Source of the DNA: Geofilum rubicundum JCM 15548
GTDB taxonomy: Bacteria; Bacteroidota; Bacteroidia; Bacteroidales; Marinilabiliaceae
Assembly: GCF_000974365.1 (NCBI RefSeq)
Contig: NZ_BAZW01000006.1
Span: 62,001-126,000 of the forward strand
Length of the DNA: 64,000 bases
Direction: 5' to 3'
The translations under genes and the position numbers were made by a program. Under the pieces are notes generated by a model. The model worked only from the letters and a program-made list of their open reading frames with translations, was not told the origin of the DNA and searched no databases. Positions 1 through 8,263 of this stretch are shown piece after piece. The first letter of the stretch is position 1, and every line of letters starts with the position of its first letter.

Positions 1-201
1 GCGGATGTAACCAAAGGGATCTCCTCCGGCGTTCATGATGCCGTCTTTGACATAGAATACGGTATCTGCATTGGCTTCGCTTCGCAATACGGGCACCCAG
101 TTGCTGAGATCCTGGCCGTTGAATATAGGGTCGGTATTCTGACTTTTGGTCGTGCCGCCGAATAGCAACAGACCCAAAAAAATAATAGCTGTTTGTTTCA
201 T
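1..201 (-). CDS. DUF1080 (3-keto-disaccharide hydrolase-like) secreted protein, N-terminal part
   Basis: Only the first 67 codons are in the window; the gene runs off the left edge. The ATG is the complement of 199-201. The start encodes a signal peptide (MKQTAIIFLGLLLFGGTTKSQ), followed by PIFNGQDLSNWVP, the typical opening of the DUF1080 / 3-keto-disaccharide hydrolase family (a concanavalin-like fold common in Bacteroidota, exported and linked to glycoside breakdown). The family call rests on this opening motif alone, so the exact substrate cannot be said. Confidence 0.7.
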   Translation of the reverse strand, partial: MKQTAIIFLGLLLFGGTTKSQNTDPIFNGQDLSNWVPVLRSEANADTVFYVKDGIMNAGGDPFGYIR

Positions 202-221
202 CTGTTTATTTTTTGTTTTTA

Positions 222-839
222 TTAAATGATTTGGGCCGATTTAAGCACTTCTATTATCGAGGGATAAGTATTGGCCAGGTGGGTGGGGAGCTCATGGGGA
301 CGGACCCAGAACACGGATTCAATGTTTTCCTCAACCTGAGGTTGAGGTGTATGGTCTCCATGGTAAACCATTTCAAACCAATGGGTTTCTTTAAAGATGG
401 ACTGATCCTTTATTTTATAGGTGTGAAAAGTTCGGGGCAGTTTTTTTGAGATGGAGAGGCCGCTTATGCCGCATTCTTCTTCCACCTCGCGAACGGCCGC
501 TTCCTCCATGGTTTCTGAAGCTTCCATTTTTCCTTTGGGCAAATCAAAATAGCCCAGTCGCTTCATGCCCAAAAAGGCTGTTTGGTCTTTGTTCCATACC
601 AGACCGCCGGCTGCCGGCAGGTTTTTAAAGCAGTCGCGGAAATGCTGAAGAAGTTCGTTGGCGTTGTGATGATAAATGTAAGCACGTTTCATGCTTTCAT
701 CGTTATCAAACTGCTGAATAAATTGCTGTAATTCGCCTTGATTGGCATATTTAAGTATGCTGCTGAAGTCGGCCGACAAGTCGTTTTCAATACGCTTGGT
801 CAAAATTATGACCCGGTCCTTAAAAAAGATTTTATACAT
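222..839 (-). CDS. NUDIX hydrolase
   Basis: This 205-residue protein carries a complete Nudix box at about residues 103-125: Gly, then Glu six residues on, then REVEEECGI, matching GX5EX7REUXEEXGU. The family hydrolyses nucleoside diphosphates linked to another group; the Glu residues of the box bind Mg2+. About 70 residues precede the Nudix fold and have no motif I recognise. It is divergent from pyrE with only 19 bases between the starts, so the two probably share a compact promoter region. The substrate cannot be inferred. Cytosolic: no signal peptide or membrane segment. Confidence 0.88.
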   Translation of the reverse strand: MYKIFFKDRVIILTKRIENDLSADFSSILKYANQGELQQFIQQFDNDESMKRAYIYHHNANELLQHFRDCFKNLPAAGGLVWNKDQTAFLGMKRLGYFDLPKGKMEASETMEEAAVREVEEECGISGLSISKKLPRTFHTYKIKDQSIFKETHWFEMVYHGDHTPQPQVEENIESVFWVRPHELPTHLANTYPSIIEVLKSAQII

Positions 840-858
840 TTGTATTTAGGAATGTGGC

Positions 859-1521
859 ATGAGCACTAAGATGACTAAATATTCACGGATGAAAAATATA
901 GAAGAAACAGTAGCCTCCCAATTGTTGCAAATTAAGGCAATAAAACTGCAACCGGCAAATCCTTTTACCTGGGCTTCAGGATGGAAGTCGCCCATTTATT
1001 GTGATAACCGCAAGACTTTGTCCTTTCCGGTGGTTCGGGATTACATGAAGGAGCAGTTTGCAGCCAAAATTAAGGAGCTGTATCCGGAGGCGGAGGTGAT
1101 TGCGGGGGTAGCTACCGGAGCCATTGCGCAGGGTGCCCTGGTGGCCGATTTGCTGAAGAAACCCTTCGTGTATGTTCGCTCGGCTCCGAAAGGACACGGA
1201 TTGGAGAATCTCATCGAGGGAACTCTGGAACCTGGTCAAAAGGTGGTGATTATTGAGGATTTGATTTCGACCGGCGGCAGCAGTCTCAAAGCTGTGGAAG
1301 CGGTTCGGGCCGCTGGCGCTGAAGTGCTGGGGATGCTGGCCATTTTTTCATACGGTTTTGAAGTGGCTGCGGATAATTTTGAGAAAGCCGGGGTGCGCTT
1401 GGATACCTTGAGTAACTACCAGACCCTTTTAAAGGTGGCCGTTGACTATGGCCACGTGACTTCAGCTGATCTGGAAACATTGAACGACTGGAGAAAAGCG
1501 CCGGAGAACTGGAATAAGTGA
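859..1521 (+). CDS. pyrE: orotate phosphoribosyltransferase
   Basis: Transfers the phosphoribosyl group of PRPP to orotate, giving OMP in de novo pyrimidine synthesis. The PRPP-binding motif VVIIEDLISTGGSS lies at about residues 129-142 and the flexible catalytic loop with KGHG at 111-114. The segment NPFTWASGWKSPIYCDNRKT at about 34-53 is typical of the Bacteroidota enzyme. The open frame begins at 859, but the family usually starts near MKNIEE, so the ATG at 889 (residue 11) is an equally good or better start. Neither has a strong ribosome site. The next gene starts 27 bases downstream on the same strand. Confidence 0.96.
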   Translation: MSTKMTKYSRMKNIEETVASQLLQIKAIKLQPANPFTWASGWKSPIYCDNRKTLSFPVVRDYMKEQFAAKIKELYPEAEVIAGVATGAIAQGALVADLLKKPFVYVRSAPKGHGLENLIEGTLEPGQKVVIIEDLISTGGSSLKAVEAVRAAGAEVLGMLAIFSYGFEVAADNFEKAGVRLDTLSNYQTLLKVAVDYGHVTSADLETLNDWRKAPENWNK

Positions 1522-1547
1522 GCAGAACCTTTAAAGCATTCTTTTAG

Positions 1548-1964
1548 ATGACCACATTTGAAGGACCAGTAAAAGCCATACCACACCCGTCGGAGGTGGT
1601 TTATGGGTTTTTGTCTGATTTTAATAATTTTGAAAACTTGTTGCCTCCCGACAAAATATCGAATTGGGAAAGTGATGGGGACAGTTGCCGGTTTACCGTC
1701 GAAGGAATTGGTGAATTGGGCTTGCGCATCATTGAGAAAGTACCGCATAAAACCATCAAGTTTTCAGCAGATGGGAAAACGCCTTTCGATTTCTTCTTAT
1801 GGATTCAGTTAAAGGAATTGGACGTGGCGGATACACGGGTAAAGCTAACCATTAAGGCAGAACTCAATCCGATGTTGAAGATGATGGTAACCGGGCCGGT
1901 CAATAAATTTCTGACGGTGGTGACCGATGGTATCGCAGCGTATCCTTACGCGACTAAAGAATAA
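1548..1964 (+). CDS. SRPBCC-family protein
   Basis: A 138-residue protein with the size and pattern of the SRPBCC/START-like fold: an N-terminal strand, a helix with DFNNFENLLPP near residue 25-34, repeated beta strands and a long C-terminal helix. Such proteins bind hydrophobic ligands in a deep pocket; no ligand can be named. It follows pyrE by 27 bases and probably shares its transcript. Its 3' end overlaps the 3' end of the convergent birA by 11 bases, leaving no room for a separate terminator. No signal peptide. Confidence 0.75.
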   Translation: MTTFEGPVKAIPHPSEVVYGFLSDFNNFENLLPPDKISNWESDGDSCRFTVEGIGELGLRIIEKVPHKTIKFSADGKTPFDFFLWIQLKELDVADTRVKLTIKAELNPMLKMMVTGPVNKFLTVVTDGIAAYPYATKE

Positions 1965-2703
1965 AGGAGACTTCTTTAAAGGCATAGGTTCGGATTTCAT
2001 TTGTCCTGGTCCGGAGTTGGAGATGACCATCTGCTTTTATGTCCGCAAAACAGGCCTCAAAGCGGCCGGTTTTGTCGGCATACCAATGCCATCCGCTCCT
2101 GCGGTATAAATGCTGCAGGTAGGCCTCTTTCAGGGCTTCGTTGTTGCCGGATGCCATCCAGTCGACGTAGCGGGAGATAAAAGCGGAAAGAAAAGCCTTG
2201 AGCATTTCTTCCGGCGGATGCGGTTGATTGGTGAGCTGGCACAATGAGACGGGGTTGGGCGCGTTGGATTTGAAAAGGGTTTGATTGAGATTGAGTCCGA
2301 TACCAATAATGGAGTCGCTGATGCTATTACCTTTCAGATTGTTTTCAATGAGAATGCCTGCCAGTTTGTAATGGTCTGCATAAATGTCGTTGGGCCATTT
2401 AATGGCCACCTTTTCATAAATGGGCTTGAGCACATCCATTAAAGCCAGTGTAACCAATTGGGTGATGCAGAACTGTTGCTGAACTTGAAGGAAATCCGGT
2501 TGGATTAATACAGAGAAGGTAAGGTTTTTTCCTGCTTCACTTTCCCAGTAATTCCCGGGCTGGCCCCTGCCAGCCGTCTGGTCTTTTGTGACGACCACCG
2601 ATAGCTCCGGGAGCGTACCGTCTTTGGCCAATTCCTTTAACTTGAGATTGGTCGAGTCCAGCGATTCAAAATAGTGAATTTTAGGAGATTCTTTTTGATT
2701 CAT
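1954..2703 (-). CDS. birA: biotin--[acetyl-CoA-carboxylase] ligase
   Basis: Activates biotin as biotinyl-AMP and attaches it to the carboxyl carrier protein of acetyl-CoA carboxylase. Of 249 residues, the family motifs are GRGQPGNYWES at about 45-55 (biotinyl-AMP loop), KWPNDI at 102-107 and the KLAGILIE segment with catalytic Lys at 113. There is no N-terminal winged-helix domain, so this is a monofunctional ligase and not a BirA repressor. It has the short C-terminal domain. It converges on the SRPBCC gene, overlapping it by 11 bases. Confidence 0.95.
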   Translation of the reverse strand: MNQKESPKIHYFESLDSTNLKLKELAKDGTLPELSVVVTKDQTAGRGQPGNYWESEAGKNLTFSVLIQPDFLQVQQQFCITQLVTLALMDVLKPIYEKVAIKWPNDIYADHYKLAGILIENNLKGNSISDSIIGIGLNLNQTLFKSNAPNPVSLCQLTNQPHPPEEMLKAFLSAFISRYVDWMASGNNEALKEAYLQHLYRRSGWHWYADKTGRFEACFADIKADGHLQLRTRTNEIRTYAFKEVSFIL

Positions 2704-2776
2704 TCCTTCGGAGGTTTCTATAATAAAGCTTCTGTTTTAGAGTTTGAAAATAGGCATTTATATCCTACGAAAGTGT

Positions 2777-2784
2777 TATCTTTG
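2777..2784 (+). promoter_or_regulatory. candidate -7 promoter element (TATCTTTG) for rsfS-ftsH
   Basis: The octamer fits the Bacteroidota sigma -7 consensus TAnnTTTG. No good TTG element lies 19-21 bases upstream (the nearest TTTG is at 2743-2746, 30 bases away). A start just downstream would give a leader of roughly 90 bases before rsfS. Confidence 0.35.
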
Positions 2785-2879
2785 AGCAAATTTTCAGATT
2801 TATAATACTTAGAATAAATCTGAATTCAAAACTAATTCTTTAATCATCTGTTTTATAATTCTAAAGCAGACCCATTTGG

Positions 2880-3275
2880 ATGGATAAAAAACTAGGAATG
2901 ATAGAAAATCAGGAAGCGATTGCTACAAAACAATTGGTTGATGCAGTGGTTGAGGGTATTCAGGAGAAAAAGGGCGTTAATATTACCGTTCTCGATTTAA
3001 CTTCTGTGGAGAATACCCTGACAAGTTATTTTGTTATATGTGACGGAGACAGCAACGTACATGTGTCTACGATTGCCGACTCTGTTGAAGATTATGTGAG
3101 AAAAAAGGTGGCTGACAAGCCCTTTCATATCGAAGGTCGCGAGAATGCTGAATGGATATTGCTCGATTACATGGATGTGATTGTGCATGTGTTTCAGCGA
3201 CCGGTTCGTGAGTTTTATAGTCTGGAGACTCTATGGGCCGATGGTGAGCGTAGCGATATTCAAAATTTGTTTTAA
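2880..3275 (+). CDS. rsfS: ribosomal silencing factor RsfS (Iojap family)
   Basis: RsfS binds ribosomal protein uL14 on the 50S subunit and blocks joining with 30S when nutrients are scarce. The 131 residues match the family in length and motifs: LTSVENTLTSYFVICDGDSN near the middle and the C-terminal IVHVFQRPVREFYSLETLWADG. The start at 2880 is the first ATG; a second Met at residue 7 is possible. It lies 25 bases upstream of ftsH on the same strand and is almost certainly cotranscribed with it. Confidence 0.95.
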   Translation: MDKKLGMIENQEAIATKQLVDAVVEGIQEKKGVNITVLDLTSVENTLTSYFVICDGDSNVHVSTIADSVEDYVRKKVADKPFHIEGRENAEWILLDYMDVIVHVFQRPVREFYSLETLWADGERSDIQNLF

Positions 3276-3300
3276 TTGAGAATTTAATTTTTTGCAAGTA

Positions 3301-5346
3301 ATGGCAGAAGAAAAAAAGAATACGGATGGGGACAAAGGGGATAAGCCCGGGCCAAAAATGCCTCAGTTCAATGCTTACTGGATATACGGTATTATACTGG
3401 TATCACTGATTGCGATTAGTTTGTTTAATGTGGGGCAAACGCCGCAAAACTTGTCGTGGAGCGTTTTTGAAGAGCAAGTGTTGCCTGCAGGTGATATCAC
3501 ACGAATCGTGGTCATTACCAATGAGGGCAAGGCGGAGATTACCTTCAATGAAAACGCACTGGATAAGTACAACGATATTCTCAAGGATGTGAGTGCTGTG
3601 CCCCGGACCGGGCCTCATGTAACGGTGCGTTACCCCACCCTTGATAAGTTGGAAGAAGCCAGGAAAGTGATTGAAGAACAACAAGGAATAAGTATTCCCA
3701 TCGAATATGAAGAACGCACCAATCTCTTCCGTGATTTCTTTATGATGATGTGGCCCATATTGTTGATTATCGCCATCTGGATATTCATTTTCAGAAGAAT
3801 GAGTTCTCAGGGCGGTGGCGGCGGTGCCGGCAATATTTTTAATGTGGGCAAGTCCAAAGCCCGCATGTTTGATAAAGAAACGGGTGTTAAAGTTACTTTT
3901 GAAGACGTGGCCGGTTTGGTGGAGGCCAAGACCGAGCTGGAAGAGATCGTGGAGTTTTTGCGGAAGCCCGAAAAGTTCACTGAACTGGGTGGTAAAATCC
4001 CTAAGGGCGCCTTACTGGTGGGCCCTCCCGGAACGGGTAAAACGCTTTTGGCCAAAGCTGTGGCCGGTGAAGCCAATGTACCTTTCTTCAGCATGTCGGG
4101 TTCCGATTTTGTAGAGATGTTTGTGGGCGTCGGTGCTTCACGGGTTCGTGATTTGTTTAAGAAAGCCAAAGAAAAGGCACCCTGTATTGTCTTTATTGAT
4201 GAGATAGATGCCATTGGTCGCGCCCGTGGTAAGAATGTGAATTTTAGTGGCAACGATGAACGGGAGAATACCCTGAATCAGTTGTTGACTGAAATGGATG
4301 GTTTTGCGACCAACAGTGGGGTGATTATTCTGGCAGCCACCAACCGGGCCGATGTTCTGGACCGGGCCCTGATGCGGGCCGGTCGTTTCGACCGTCAGAT
4401 CAGTGTGGAGTTGCCTGACCTGAATGAGCGTAAAGCCATTTTTGAGGTGCATTTGCGTCCCCTGCGTTTAGGGGATGATGTGAAGTCGGAGTTTCTGGCC
4501 CGCCAAACACCGGGTTTCTCAGGAGCCGACATTGCCAACGTTTGTAACGAATCTGCCTTGATTGCCGCACGTAAAGGGAAAAAGGTGGTGGAGAAGGAAG
4601 ATTTCCTGGATGCTGTGGACCGCATTGTTGGTGGTCTGGAGAAAAAGAATAAAATCATATCTAAAAGTGAAAAACGGGCGGTGGCCTTTCATGAAGCTGG
4701 TCATGCCGCCATTAGCTGGTTATTGGAGTTTGCGCATCCTTTGGTGAAGGTCACCATTGTTCCCAGAGGTAAAGCTTTAGGGGCTGCCTGGTATTTGCCC
4801 GAAGAACGCTCATTAAACACCTATGAGCAGATGCTGGATGAAATGTGTTCCACGCTGGGAGGCAGAGCCGCGGAGGACCTTGTTTTTGGTCGTATTTCAA
4901 CCGGTGCATTGAATGATCTGGAAAAGGTAACCCGTCAGGCTTATGCCATGGTTTCTTATTTTGGCATGAGTCCCAAAATCGGGAATTTGAGTTACTTTGA
5001 TTCAACCGGCCAAAACGAGTATGCTTTTAGTAAGCCTTATAGCGAGCACACGGCGCAGGTGATTGATGAGGAGGTTTCGCGCATCGTTGAGGACCAATAC
5101 GAACGTGCCAAAAACATTCTCAAAGACAACGCGGTCAAGCATAACCAATTGGCCGAACTGCTTTTGGAGAAGGAAGTTATTTTCAGCGAGGATCTGGAAC
5201 AGATCTTTGGCAAGCGGAAGCTTTCGGAACATGTTATTGAGGAAGATCTCAATGGAACATCTAAGCCTGCGGAGGATACATCCAAAAATTCGGATGCTCC
5301 GCCTGTTTCTGGTGAGCCGGATGATTTAAAACCCGGTACGGAGTAG
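3301..5346 (+). CDS. ftsH: ATP-dependent zinc metalloprotease FtsH
   Basis: A membrane-anchored AAA+ protease that removes misassembled membrane proteins and some soluble regulators. From the ATG at 3301 it is 681 residues (the frame opens upstream at a TTG). Membrane segments lie at about 26-45 and 147-166 with a small periplasmic domain between; a Gly-rich linker follows. The AAA+ domain shows Walker A GPPGTGKT at 241-248, Walker [13 protein letters not shown] at about 295-306 and the second region of homology ending in RAGRFDRQI. The zinc site HEAGH is at 464-468. The acidic, Ser/Pro-rich tail is not conserved. It follows rsfS and ends just before a hairpin terminator. Confidence 0.98.
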   Translation: MAEEKKNTDGDKGDKPGPKMPQFNAYWIYGIILVSLIAISLFNVGQTPQNLSWSVFEEQVLPAGDITRIVVITNEGKAEITFNENALDKYNDILKDVSAVPRTGPHVTVRYPTLDKLEEARKVIEEQQGISIPIEYEERTNLFRDFFMMMWPILLIIAIWIFIFRRMSSQGGGGGAGNIFNVGKSKARMFDKETGVKVTFEDVAGLVEAKTELEEIVEFLRKPEKFTELGGKIPKGALLVGPPGTGKTLLAKAVAGEANVPFFSMSGSDFVEMFVGVGASRVRDLFKKAKEKAPCIVFIDEIDAIGRARGKNVNFSGNDERENTLNQLLTEMDGFATNSGVIILAATNRADVLDRALMRAGRFDRQISVELPDLNERKAIFEVHLRPLRLGDDVKSEFLARQTPGFSGADIANVCNESALIAARKGKKVVEKEDFLDAVDRIVGGLEKKNKIISKSEKRAVAFHEAGHAAISWLLEFAHPLVKVTIVPRGKALGAAWYLPEERSLNTYEQMLDEMCSTLGGRAAEDLVFGRISTGALNDLEKVTRQAYAMVSYFGMSPKIGNLSYFDSTGQNEYAFSKPYSEHTAQVIDEEVSRIVEDQYERAKNILKDNAVKHNQLAELLLEKEVIFSEDLEQIFGKRKLSEHVIEEDLNGTSKPAEDTSKNSDAPPVSGEPDDLKPGTE

Positions 5347-5359
5347 TTGATCTGAAAAG

Positions 5360-5402
5360 GGCCTGTTGTTCATCTTCCGGTGATTTAAGCAGGCCGTTTT
5401 TT
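5360..5402 (+). terminator. rho-independent terminator after ftsH
   Basis: The 6-bp stem GGCCTG / CAGGCC (5360-5365 and 5390-5395) closes a 24-base loop and is followed by six T at 5397-5402. The short stem makes it only moderately strong, but it stands 14 bases after the ftsH stop and before the cdsA promoter region. Confidence 0.55.
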
Positions 5403-5446
5403 CATTCGACGGCCAGTGTTAAATTTTTAAAATTGAATCTTTGTAT

Positions 5447-5454
5447 TAATTTTG
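5447..5454 (+). promoter_or_regulatory. candidate -7 promoter element (TAATTTTG) for cdsA-psd
   Basis: Matches TAnnTTTG exactly. A T-rich stretch, without a clean TTG, lies at the expected -33 distance (about 5424-5428). It sits after the ftsH terminator and 85 bases before the cdsA start, a plausible place for a promoter. Confidence 0.4.
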
Positions 5455-5539
5455 CATCCTGAATTTGGATAGCTATATTTATAAAATGATGTGCTTTTCT
5501 GTAAAAAGCATGCATAATTATATTCTAAAACTGAGTTGA

Positions 5540-6358
5540 GTGAATAATTTTTGGCAACGTGTTCTTACAGGAATCATTTTTGTGATAGCCATCATTGGAG
5601 GCATGTGGTGGCATCAATTCTCTTATTTACTCATCTTTTTCACAGTTGTTTTATTAGGGATGCTGGAGTTTGTAGAACTCGTTAAAGCCCGCCCTGTGAG
5701 TGCTCAGATTGGTTCAGCCATTACCCTGGGATCCTTTTGGTATCTGATTTCTTTTTTCGTGCTTTCAGGAGGGATGGCTGTTCAATGGCTGATGTTCATT
5801 GTTCCCATGATTATTGCCGTTTTTATCATTGAGTTGTTCCGGAATTCAAACACCCCGCTCCTGAACATTGCCTGTACGCTGATTATCCCCTTTTATGTGG
5901 CGCTGCCCTTTTCTTTTCTTCACTTTTTGGTGTTTAAAGGGGGGAGTTATGATTTTGGTTTATTGTTGGGATTTTTTATCCTGATTTGGGCAAACGATTC
6001 AGGGGCTTACCTCGTTGGGGTAAATTTCGGGAAACGCCGGCTTTTTAAAAGAATTTCTCCCCGCAAAAGTTGGGAAGGTGCCATTGGCGGATTTGTTTTT
6101 ACGCTGATTGTGGCTTACATTATCCATTATTTTAACGGGGGATTGAATGTGATTCACTGGTTGGTCATTGGAATGATCATATCGGTAATGGGTACCTTTG
6201 GTGATTTGGTTGAATCCATGCTTAAGCGAAGTGTGAATGTGAAGGATTCCGGTTCTTTGTTACCGGGGCACGGTGGCGTGCTGGACCGGTTTGATGCTGT
6301 TATATTTGCTGCACCGCTTGTTTGCGGATATCTTATTTTAATACGTTATATTTTTTGA
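5540..6358 (+). CDS. cdsA: phosphatidate cytidylyltransferase
   Basis: Makes CDP-diacylglycerol from phosphatidate and CTP, the branch point of phospholipid synthesis. The 272-residue protein is almost wholly hydrophobic with about seven or eight membrane segments. The family signature is at about residues 226-251: SMLKRSVNVKD, then GSLLPGHGGVLDRFD. The start is a GTG at 5540; there is no in-frame ATG nearby that keeps the N-terminal NFWQRVLTG segment typical of the family. psd follows 28 bases later in the same operon, which ends at the hairpin at 7063-7110. Confidence 0.95.
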   Translation: MNNFWQRVLTGIIFVIAIIGGMWWHQFSYLLIFFTVVLLGMLEFVELVKARPVSAQIGSAITLGSFWYLISFFVLSGGMAVQWLMFIVPMIIAVFIIELFRNSNTPLLNIACTLIIPFYVALPFSFLHFLVFKGGSYDFGLLLGFFILIWANDSGAYLVGVNFGKRRLFKRISPRKSWEGAIGGFVFTLIVAYIIHYFNGGLNVIHWLVIGMIISVMGTFGDLVESMLKRSVNVKDSGSLLPGHGGVLDRFDAVIFAAPLVCGYLILIRYIF

Positions 6359-6386
6359 AAGTTGATTTTAATACATTGAAGCTTTT

Positions 6387-7034
6387 ATGACAATTCACAA
6401 AGAAGGATATAAAATCCTTGTCACTGTATTGGCGGCTCTTACAGTGGTCAACCTGTTATTGGCATTGATTCCCGGCGTCATGGTTTGGAGCATACCGGTT
6501 TCAGCAGTCCTCTTCTTTTTGGTTTTAAACTTTTTTAGAAGTCCCAGACGGGAAGGGTATTTGCACGAAAACGCCATTATAGCTCCTGCTGATGGTAAAA
6601 TCGTAGTTATTGAAGAAGTTGAGGAAAACGAGGTGCTTCAGGGTAAAGCCATTCAGGTTTCTGTTTTTATGAATGTTTTTAATGTTCATATCAACTGGTA
6701 TCCCTTATCAGGCGTGATCAGGTACTTTAAGCACCACAGCGGCCGTTTTATGTCTGCCTATCTGCCCAAAGCATCTACCGAAAATGAACGTACAACCGTG
6801 GCCATTGAACACGAAAGTGGCAAAGTGGTGGTGGTGCGACAAGTGGCCGGGGCTGTGGCCAGACGCATTGTTTGTTACGCTGAGGCCGATACGAAATCCT
6901 TTCAAGGTAAGCAGATGGGTTTTATTAAATTCGGTTCCAGAGTGGATATTTATCTGCCTGTAGGATCGCGTATAGACGTTAAACTGGGCCAGGTTGTTCG
7001 TGGTAAACAGACCATCCTTGGTTGGCTGGAATAA
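6387..7034 (+). CDS. psd: phosphatidylserine decarboxylase, short (PSD-A) form
   Basis: Converts phosphatidylserine to phosphatidylethanolamine. The proenzyme cleaves itself to form a pyruvoyl group: the site is Gly183-Ser184 in IKFGSRVD. The 215-residue length and the FGS motif are those of the short archaeal/Bacteroidota type. Two hydrophobic segments at about 9-30 and 33-50 anchor it in the membrane. APADGKIV at 66-73 and the histidine of VFNVHIN at 101 are conserved. It is cotranscribed with cdsA. The serine synthase pssA that supplies its substrate is in the window but 24 kb away. Confidence 0.95.
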   Translation: MTIHKEGYKILVTVLAALTVVNLLLALIPGVMVWSIPVSAVLFFLVLNFFRSPRREGYLHENAIIAPADGKIVVIEEVEENEVLQGKAIQVSVFMNVFNVHINWYPLSGVIRYFKHHSGRFMSAYLPKASTENERTTVAIEHESGKVVVVRQVAGAVARRIVCYAEADTKSFQGKQMGFIKFGSRVDIYLPVGSRIDVKLGQVVRGKQTILGWLE

Positions 7035-7062
7035 ACAGGGTTCTCTTTTCCAACGATATTTT

Positions 7063-7110
7063 CCACAATGAGGATTCTGAATAAGAATCCTCATTGTGGT
7101 TTTGTTTTTT
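7063..7110 (+). terminator. strong rho-independent terminator after psd
   Basis: A perfect 16-bp stem (7063-7078 with 7084-7099) closes a 5-base loop and is followed by TTTTGTTTTTT. It ends the cdsA-psd operon, so the following FemAB-like gene needs its own promoter. Confidence 0.92.
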
Positions 7111-7127
7111 ATAAAATTTGAAGTGAT

Positions 7128-8247
7128 ATGTTGACGGAAGTTTACCGAAAGGATATAGATGAGGTTTTTGAGTCACCCATTGTTCAGCAAACGGCCTTTT
7201 GGTCGCACGTGAAACAGGAATTGGGGGTCCCCTCCATGGCCTTTAATTTTAAAGGCCGTCGTGAAGATTTTTTTGATTCTGCCAAAGATAAAGGTTTCAT
7301 TGTTTCTGATTTATTGGTGGTCAATCAACGATTGGATCGCAATCATTCAGTGGCCTACGTGCCATACGGACCGGAACTTGAGCCGGCCGAGGGGTCGCAG
7401 GGTGCTTTCCTGGAAGAGCTGTCTGAATCTCTGAAATCCTATTTGCCGGCCGATTGTATTGCCATTCGTTATGATCTGTTTTGGCAATCGTATTGGGCCG
7501 GTGACAGTGATTTTTATGACCGGGACGGACATTGGTCCGGACCGCCCGAAAAGGCTATTCAGGAGATCCGGTTTAATTATGGTACGGAGAATTGGGGCTT
7601 CAAAAAAGCTTTCAGCAACATTCTCCCTTCCAACACGCTTTTTCTTAATCTGAAGATGACGGATCAACAGATTTTGGCAAAAATGAAATCCAAAACCCGG
7701 TATAACATCAGGCTGGCTTTTCGTAAAGGGGTGCAAGTACGTGAGCTTGATTTTGATCAGCTGGATATCTGGTATGACCTGTATCGCGAGACGGCCATGC
7801 GCAATGGGATTTTTTTACATGACATTGAATACTTTCGGGCTGTATTGACGGCCCCTTCCATGCACGCGCATTCTCCGGCCAAAGTAAAGCTTTTGGTGGC
7901 AGAAATTGACAACATCCCTCTGTCTGCCATGTTTTTGGTCATATCGGGCAGGCGGGCCACCTATTTATATGGGGCCTCCTCTTCGCAAATGAAAAGCATG
8001 ATGGGTAGTTATGCCATTCAATGGGGGGCCATTGCCAAAGCCAAAAGTATGGGTTGTACCGAATACGACATGTTTGGTATTGCACCCAATCCGGATCCGG
8101 AACACCCGATGTATGGTTTATACCGTTTAAACGGGATTTGGTGGGGATATTTACCACACGCTGGGAAGTTGGGATTATCCCTTGGATGATAAAAAGTACA
8201 GTTACTTTACTGCCATGGAAATGGCCAGTCAGGGGTACCATGTATAG
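7128..8247 (+). CDS. FemAB-like aminoacyltransferase (frameshifted near its end)
   Basis: A GNAT-fold protein of the FemAB/FemX type, which use aminoacyl-tRNA to add amino acids to lipid II or related acceptors in the cytosol. Seen: paired GNAT domains, the segment KMKSKTRYNIRLAFRKGV near residue 185-202 and DMFGI...HPMYGLYR near the end. Read straight, the frame stops at 8189 after an atypical tail. From about 8131 another frame encodes TGFGGDIYHTLGSWDYPLD and ends at 8247, which is the normal family C-terminus. The break at 8126-8131 lies in a TTTAAA run and fits two missing bases (one T and one A) or one extra base. Substrate unknown; a cell-wall role is inferred from the family. Confidence 0.82.
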
Positions 8248-8260
8248 CGTACCCCTTTTT
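8231..8260 (+). terminator. rho-independent terminator between convergent genes
   Basis: The 8-bp stem AGGGGTAC / GTACCCCT (8231-8238 and 8249-8256) has a 10-base loop and a T run to 8260. It overlaps the repaired 3' end of the FemAB-like gene and lies four bases from the stop of the leftward phosphatase gene. Confidence 0.7.
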
Positions 8261-8263
8261 AGC